A stretch of DNA of 64,000 nt from an uncultured Phycisphaerae bacterium (GTDB taxonomy: Bacteria > Planctomycetota > Phycisphaerae > UBA1845 > Fen-1342). Below the pieces are notes generated by a model. It was not told the origin of the DNA and ran no database searches. It saw nothing but the letters and a program-made list of their open reading frames with translations. Shown here one piece after another: positions 59,666 to 64,000 of the stretch; the first letter of the stretch is position 1; each line of letters opens with the position of its first letter. The stretch covers positions 62,001 through 126,000 of the forward strand of contig CALGJV010000022.1 in assembly GCA_937928595.1 (NCBI GenBank), in the 5' to 3' direction. The position numbers were made by a program, and so were the translations under genes.

Positions 59666-61195
59666 TCACAAGCTCCGGTCGAGCCGGCGGTACTGAATCG
59701 CCTCGCTAATATGCACCGCGCGGACGTCCGGCTCGCCGGCCAGGTCCGCGATCGTCCGCGCCACCCGCAGGACTTTGTCGTGCGCCCGCGCGCTCAGCCC
59801 CATCTCGTTCATCGCCTGCCGCAGGATCTTCTCACCCTCACCGTCGATCTTCGCGTAGCGGCGCAGCTCGCGCGGCGACATCCGCCCGTTGAACGTCGTC
59901 GTATCCGCGCCGAACCGCTGGCGCTGGATCGCCGCCGCCCGGGCCACCTGCTCGCGCAGCGTCGCGCTGTCCGTGCCACTCTGTGCGTCACGCAGCGCCG
60001 CGATCGGCACGGCCGGCACTTCGATATGGATGTCGATCCGCTCCAGCAGCGGCCCCGACACGCGGGCCAGGTAACGATCGATCTGCGGTGCCGAACACTT
60101 GCACGGCTTGCGCGGGTCCGTGAAGTAACCGCACGGGCACGGGTTCATCGCCGCCACGAGCAGGAAGTCGGCCGGGAAGTCCACCGCGCTGTGGGCCCGC
60201 GCGATCGTGACCACGTGGTCCTCGATCACCTGCCGCAGCGATTCCAGCACGCTGCGGTTGAACTCCGGGAACTCGTCGAGAAACAGCACGCCGTGGTGGG
60301 CCAGCGACACCTCGCCCGCCTGCGGGATCGTCCCGCCGCCCACCAGCGCCGCCGTGCTGATCGAGTGGTGCGGCTGCCGCACCGGCCGCGTCGCCACGAG
60401 GCTGGTTTGCCCCGGGAGCTTGCCGGAGGCCGAGTAGATCCGCGTCGTCTCCAGCGACTCCTGGAGCGTCAGCGGCGGGAGAATCGTCGGCAGCCGCTTG
60501 GCCAGCATCGTCTTGCCGGTGCCGGGCGGGCCGATCATCAGCACGTTGTGCCGCCCGGCCGCCGCCACGAGCAGCGCCCGCTTGACGTGCTCCTGTCCGC
60601 GGACGTCGGCAAAATCCACGTCGTAGCGCGACGCCACCGCGAACAGGCTCTCCAGATCGACCGTGGTCGGCTCCAGCGGCAGCTCGCCCGCCAGCAGCCC
60701 GATCGCCTCCGTCAGCGTCGCGACCCCGTACACCTCGACCTCGCGCACCACGGCCGCCTCGGCCGCGTTGTCGCGCGGCACGATCAGCCCACGAAACGCG
60801 TGCTCCCGCGCGAGCAACGCCATCGACAGCGCCCCGCGGATCGGCCGCACGCGCCCGTCCAGCGCGAGCTCGCCCGCCACGAGGTACTGCTCGACGGTCT
60901 CGCTGCGGAGCTGGTCGTCCGCCAGCAGCAGGCCGAGCGCCATCGGCAGGTCGTAGGCCGGGCCCTCCTTCTTCAGGTCGGCCGGCGCGAGATTGATCGT
61001 GGTTTTGCTCCGCGGCAGCGCGAAGCCCGAGTTCGTGAGCGCACTGCGGATGCGATCGACGCTTTCCTTGATGGCCGAGTCGGCCAGGCCGACGATGGTC
61101 GGGACCCCGAAACCGCGCCCCGTGACGTCCACCTCGATCTCGCACGGCCGGGCGTCGATCCCCGCGAGCGCCATGCTATGGATGCGCGCGAGCAT
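59666..61195 (-). CDS. Mg-chelatase-like AAA+ ATPase (ComM/YifB family)
   Basis: 509 residues. The N-terminal ChlI-like domain (about 1-190) has PCEIEVDVTGRGFGVPTIVG and SKTTINLAPADLKKEGPAYDLP. Walker A is GPPGTGKTMLAKRLPTILPP (about 221-240), Walker B is VLFLDEFPEFNRSVLESLRQ (about 301-320), with MNPCPCGYFTDPRKPC and a C-terminal helical domain. In naturally competent bacteria ComM is a helicase for branch migration in DNA uptake. The length and motifs are normal. Confidence 0.93.
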   Translation of the reverse strand: MLARIHSMALAGIDARPCEIEVDVTGRGFGVPTIVGLADSAIKESVDRIRSALTNSGFALPRSKTTINLAPADLKKEGPAYDLPMALGLLLADDQLRSETVEQYLVAGELALDGRVRPIRGALSMALLAREHAFRGLIVPRDNAAEAAVVREVEVYGVATLTEAIGLLAGELPLEPTTVDLESLFAVASRYDVDFADVRGQEHVKRALLVAAAGRHNVLMIGPPGTGKTMLAKRLPTILPPLTLQESLETTRIYSASGKLPGQTSLVATRPVRQPHHSISTAALVGGGTIPQAGEVSLAHHGVLFLDEFPEFNRSVLESLRQVIEDHVVTIARAHSAVDFPADFLLVAAMNPCPCGYFTDPRKPCKCSAPQIDRYLARVSGPLLERIDIHIEVPAVPIAALRDAQSGTDSATLREQVARAAAIQRQRFGADTTTFNGRMSPRELRRYAKIDGEGEKILRQAMNEMGLSARAHDKVLRVARTIADLAGEPDVRAVHISEAIQYRRLDRSL

Positions 61196-61249
61196 GGGGC
61201 GGATTGTACGGGGGCGGTGGCGGGGCCACTACCGGCGGCGGGCAGCGCG

Positions 61250-63517
61250 TCAAGGGTCGGTGAAGAGTCGCTGGAACACGGCCGCGTCCGCCAGATCGAC
61301 GTCGCCGTCACCGTCGAGGTCGGAATCGGCGAAACGCTGCGCGGTGCAGCCGCCGGGGCAGGGGTTCCCAGGGCCGCCGAGGCAGCCGCCGAAGAGCGCG
61401 AAGTCCGCGGAATCGACGTCGCCGTCGGTGTCGAAATCGACCTCGTAGTACAGACCGATCGCGCGCAGCGCCGGCGCGATCTCGGCGTTCGACATGAACA
61501 GCCGCCAGCACAGGCCGCTGCGGTAGTTCTCGATCATCGGCACGATCGGACCCTGGTCGATCGCCAGATAGCCGGGTGCGAACCAGCCCTCGTCGAGGTT
61601 GAAGGCGTCGCGGAAGCCCGAGCCCCCCCATAGGTACGGGCCGTACACGTCGTAGTACTGCCGCGCCGCGGCCAGTGACTCGGCGGGCGTATAGGGCATG
61701 GCGCTCAGCGCCGCCGTGGGCGCGATCGTGCCGTTGTCGTTGGTCGGGGAGTGGGCGTCGTAGCCCCAGGGGTTGGCGCTGGCCGTCAGTCCCCAGACGT
61801 AAGCGTTGTAGCCGCCGAAGCCGAGCGGGTTCGACGCGCAGTACGCCTGGTGGATGCGCGAGATGTTGCGGGCGTTGTCGAAGTAGTTCGCATACGCGTC
61901 GCGCTTGTACCGGGGATCGAAGCCGAGGTTCGAGTAGTGCGTGAAGAACAGCGGCCCGCCGTAGGCCGGTCCCACCCAGATCGTGTGACCGTAATAGCTT
62001 TGCCCGTTCACGTAGCCGCCCCCGCCCGCCCAGCCGTTGTGGTAGCTCGACGCCGGCATCGGGTACGTCGGCGAGGCCACCGCCAGCAGGTACACGATTT
62101 GCGCCTCGTTGTACCCGCGGATGGGGTGGTTCAGGGCCCAGCCGTAGTTCGGCGACCAGTGCCAGTAGAGCACGTCGCTGCCGGGGTAACGGCGATACCA
62201 GTTCCACTCCACCCCGCGCCACAGGCGGGTCGCGCGCGTGCGGATCTCGCTTTCCACCGCGTCGGCGGGATCATCGAAGTACTGTCGGACCGTCAGGAGG
62301 CCCTGCACGAGGAACGCCGTCTCGACGAGGTCGCCGCCGTTGTCCTGGTAGCCCGCGAACGGGATCGTCGCCCCGGTCACGCCGTGGTAATGGTGCGACC
62401 ACGCCCCGTGGTAGCGCGGTGTGACGTCCTCGAGGAAGGCGAGGATCGTGCGGACGCGGGCCGCGGCCTGCGCCCGCGCGATGAAGCCGCGCTCGACGCC
62501 CACCACGATCGTCATCAGCCCCATGCCCGTGCCACCGGTCGTCACCGTGTCGGGGGAATGGCCCAGCCCCACGCCCTCGCGGGCCAGTCCGCACACGGGG
62601 TGCGCGTCCTCCCAGAAGTACCGCAACGTCGCCTGCTGGATCACGTCGAGCAGCTCGTCGTCGTGCAGGCCGTTGTACAGCGCCGAAACCGTCGCGGAGG
62701 GCGACGTCTCCGTGCCGCCGACGACCGCCGTCACGTAGTAGTAGTACCGCGGGCTGCCGGCGCCGACCGGGTCCGTGTACGTCGCGCCGCCGACCGGCGC
62801 GCCGTTGAGCTTCGCGAACGGTCCGGCCTGCGACGTCGCGCGGTAGACGTTGTACCCCGCCAGGCCAGCCACCCCCAGCGGCCGCCAGACGAGCGTTACC
62901 CGGTCGGCGTGGGCGTTCGCGGCCACGCCCGTCACGCTCACCCCGCTGCCGGGGCGACGGAATCGCAAGTTGTCCAGGTACAGGACGCCGCTGGTGCCGG
63001 CGAGATTCTCCAGCACCAGCGCCCAGATCTGGCTCAGCCCGACCTGCTCGCGCGCCGAAACGTCGAACACGATCGTGGTCCAAAACCCGGTGTTGGTCGG
63101 GATCCCCGTGGCCGGCTGCCAGGCGCTCGGTGGGTTCCAGTTGGCATCCCAGATGCCGACCAGGCCCGGCAACGCCCCGGCGGACGCGACGTACACATCG
63201 GCGAGCAGTTGCTCCTGCCCCGCGAGGTCGTACGTGTGCGCGGTCCAGAAGTGCCGAAACTCGACCTTGCGATCGGCCTCGTTCGTGATGGTCACGCGCA
63301 GGACGCACGCCCCGTCCGTCGCGACCGGCGCCCCGCCGGTGCCGCCCGCCACGCGTGCGACCGCCAGCCCCGCATCCCCGGCGTTGGCCACCACGCTCAA
63401 GTCGGTTTCCGACGGCTCGTAGCTGGCCAGCGGCGTGATGATATCGGGCCACGCCGGCGCGGCCGCGGCTAACACCGCACCCGCCGCCAGCACCAATGCG
63501 CGTCGGACGGCGTGCAT
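61250..63517 (-). CDS. Secreted glycoamylase/GH144-like glucanase with dockerin-like C-terminus
   Basis: 755 residues from the ATG at 63,517, which has AGGAG at six bases; the GTG at 63,520 is too close to it. Signal peptide to about 24. A beta-rich domain and an Fn3-like module (VTGVAANAHADRVTLVWRPL) precede an alpha/alpha barrel. The latter has LLDVIQQATLRYFWEDAHP (about 290), TGGTGMGLMTIVVGVERGF and WHWSPNYGWALNHPIRGYNE, typical of PF10091/GH144. GH144 enzymes act on beta-1,2-glucans. It ends with DFDTDGDVDSADFALFGG and DSDLDGDGDVDLADAAVF, dockerin-like repeats. Confidence 0.83.
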   Translation of the reverse strand: MHAVRRALVLAAGAVLAAAAPAWPDIITPLASYEPSETDLSVVANAGDAGLAVARVAGGTGGAPVATDGACVLRVTITNEADRKVEFRHFWTAHTYDLAGQEQLLADVYVASAGALPGLVGIWDANWNPPSAWQPATGIPTNTGFWTTIVFDVSAREQVGLSQIWALVLENLAGTSGVLYLDNLRFRRPGSGVSVTGVAANAHADRVTLVWRPLGVAGLAGYNVYRATSQAGPFAKLNGAPVGGATYTDPVGAGSPRYYYYVTAVVGGTETSPSATVSALYNGLHDDELLDVIQQATLRYFWEDAHPVCGLAREGVGLGHSPDTVTTGGTGMGLMTIVVGVERGFIARAQAAARVRTILAFLEDVTPRYHGAWSHHYHGVTGATIPFAGYQDNGGDLVETAFLVQGLLTVRQYFDDPADAVESEIRTRATRLWRGVEWNWYRRYPGSDVLYWHWSPNYGWALNHPIRGYNEAQIVYLLAVASPTYPMPASSYHNGWAGGGGYVNGQSYYGHTIWVGPAYGGPLFFTHYSNLGFDPRYKRDAYANYFDNARNISRIHQAYCASNPLGFGGYNAYVWGLTASANPWGYDAHSPTNDNGTIAPTAALSAMPYTPAESLAAARQYYDVYGPYLWGGSGFRDAFNLDEGWFAPGYLAIDQGPIVPMIENYRSGLCWRLFMSNAEIAPALRAIGLYYEVDFDTDGDVDSADFALFGGCLGGPGNPCPGGCTAQRFADSDLDGDGDVDLADAAVFQRLFTDP

Positions 63518-63823
63518 CACGGTCTCCTGTGAACCGGGGCCGGAACCGCGGGCGCAACGCCCACGGGCTGCCGTTGCGAGCAGGATGCCGAGCCAGTGGC
63601 CTTGGCCGTCGCCCTCGGTTTCCGCCTTCCCAGCTTCCGCTCAGCCCGGCGCACTTTTCATTATACCGTGGCCGCCGGACCGTTCGGCGCGGCGTGGCGG
63701 GCTTCCGTCGCGTCGGAAGCCCGTTTGCCCGGCCGGAGCCGCCGGGGCTAGCATGCCGCCCAGTCCGCGGCGCTGCGGGCGGCAACCGAGCGTGTGTCGG
63801 CCGCCGCGCGATGCCGCGGCGGG
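63518..63823. other. Divergent intergenic region
   Basis: About 306 bases. A TATAAT on the minus strand (63,665-63,660) could be the -10 of the glucanase gene, giving a leader of about 140 nt. A perfect 10-bp hairpin (CGGGCTTCCG with CGGAAGCCCG) is at 63,698-63,723, followed by TTT on the plus strand. No other gene is supported. Confidence 0.45.
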
Positions 63824-64000
63824 ATGCCGCGCATGCCGCACCTGTCTCTGCCGCTGGAAGCGCCGCTCTTCGAGTCACCGCCGGCGCTGCTGGCGTTTCT
63901 GGCAACACTGCTGGCGCTGATTCTCGGGCTGGCGCGGCTCCCCCGGCTCCAGCGGTTCTTCCACTACTGCCCGCCGCTGATCTGGACGTACTTCGTCCCG
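63824..64000 (+). CDS. DUF819 family membrane protein, 3'-truncated
   Basis: First 59 residues of an inner-membrane protein that continues beyond the window. The opening helix LLAFLATLLALILGLARLPR (about 22-41) and the following HYCPPLIWTYFVP match the N-terminus I know from DUF819 (YjcL-like) proteins. The start could be the ATG at 63,824 or at 63,833, both in frame. Function of the family is not established. Confidence 0.6.
   Translation, partial: MPRMPHLSLPLEAPLFESPPALLAFLATLLALILGLARLPRLQRFFHYCPPLIWTYFVP

Noticed and set aside
1-64000. CRISPR arrays, prophage and integrative-element boundaries
   Set aside because: No regularly spaced direct repeats, cas genes, integrases or phage structural genes were seen; the only mobile element is the decayed IS.

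Overview
The window is about 64 kb of very G+C-rich chromosomal DNA from a free-living heterotroph. Several independent signs point to the Planctomycetota, probably a Phycisphaerae-like lineage: a DUF1549/DUF1553 gene followed by a DUF1501 gene, secreted proteins ending in Asp-rich dockerin-like repeats, membrane proteins ending in a 'CGY-x-L ... RCPECG' zinc ribbon, a DUF1573 lipoprotein, paired uroporphyrinogen-decarboxylase-like proteins and a sugar phosphate isomerase. Phylum is an inference from gene content; no marker tree was possible. Coding density is high, genes are often in short operons with 4-base overlaps, and many starts are GTG.

Layout. 1-1.3 kb: 3' part of an NADP isocitrate dehydrogenase of the Thermus type. 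1.4-7.3 kb: a complete Mrp Na+/H+ antiporter operon in which subunits A and B are fused. 7.3-9.4 kb: a coupled pair, an alpha/alpha-toroid protein and a formyltransferase. 9.5-12.1 kb: membrane zinc-ribbon protein, O-methyltransferase, a CpG-rich gene-free stretch and tRNA-Thr(CGT). 12.46-12.6 kb: a putative sigma-54 promoter followed by a hairpin-plus-U-tract transcript. 12.6-19.3 kb: amidohydrolase, ROK kinase, FolD, secreted esterase, small proteins and a dockerin-type protein. 19.4-22.6 kb: MacA/MacB-like efflux operon. 22.6-28.2 kb: acyl-CoA dehydrogenase, zinc-ribbon/HEAT protein, rhomboid-TPR protein, cysteine synthase. 28.5-30.4 kb: a decayed IS1182-like element sitting in an acetyltransferase remnant, followed by a degenerate tandem repeat. 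30.4-32.2 kb: TIM-barrel isomerase, 6-pyruvoyl-tetrahydropterin-synthase-like protein and a small lipoprotein. 32.2-33.3 kb: a gene-free stretch that looks like a long structured RNA on the minus strand. 33.6-37.6 kb: two URO-D-like proteins around dapF, and a queuosine-precursor transporter. 37.7-40.9 kb: a methyltransferase divergent from a zinc/manganese ABC importer. 41-49 kb: phosphodiesterase-like lipoprotein, secretin-like protein, SHOCT protein, alanyl-tRNA synthetase, lipoprotein and sialidase. 49-64 kb: DUF1573 lipoprotein, coiled-coil membrane protein, the DUF1549-1553/DUF1501/PPC trio, a chorismatase/Rid-like protein, a ComM-like ATPase, a secreted glucanase-like dockerin protein and the start of a DUF819 membrane protein.

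Most of the protein genes are ordinary core or planctomycete accessory functions. The two signals that are not explained by protein coding are both RNA-like. (1) On the minus strand from about 33,290 to 32,226, a near-consensus promoter (TTGGCA, 17 bp, TATATT) is followed by about 1 kb of dense hairpins, including four copies of one hairpin module, and ends at an AGCG-GTT-CGCT hairpin and six U residues. (2) On the plus strand, a perfect sigma-54 core (TGGCACG-N4-TTGCT) precedes a roughly 93-nt transcript that ends in a long hairpin with a C-rich, anti-Shine-Dalgarno-like loop and a U tract. Either could be a regulatory RNA that current annotation would miss.
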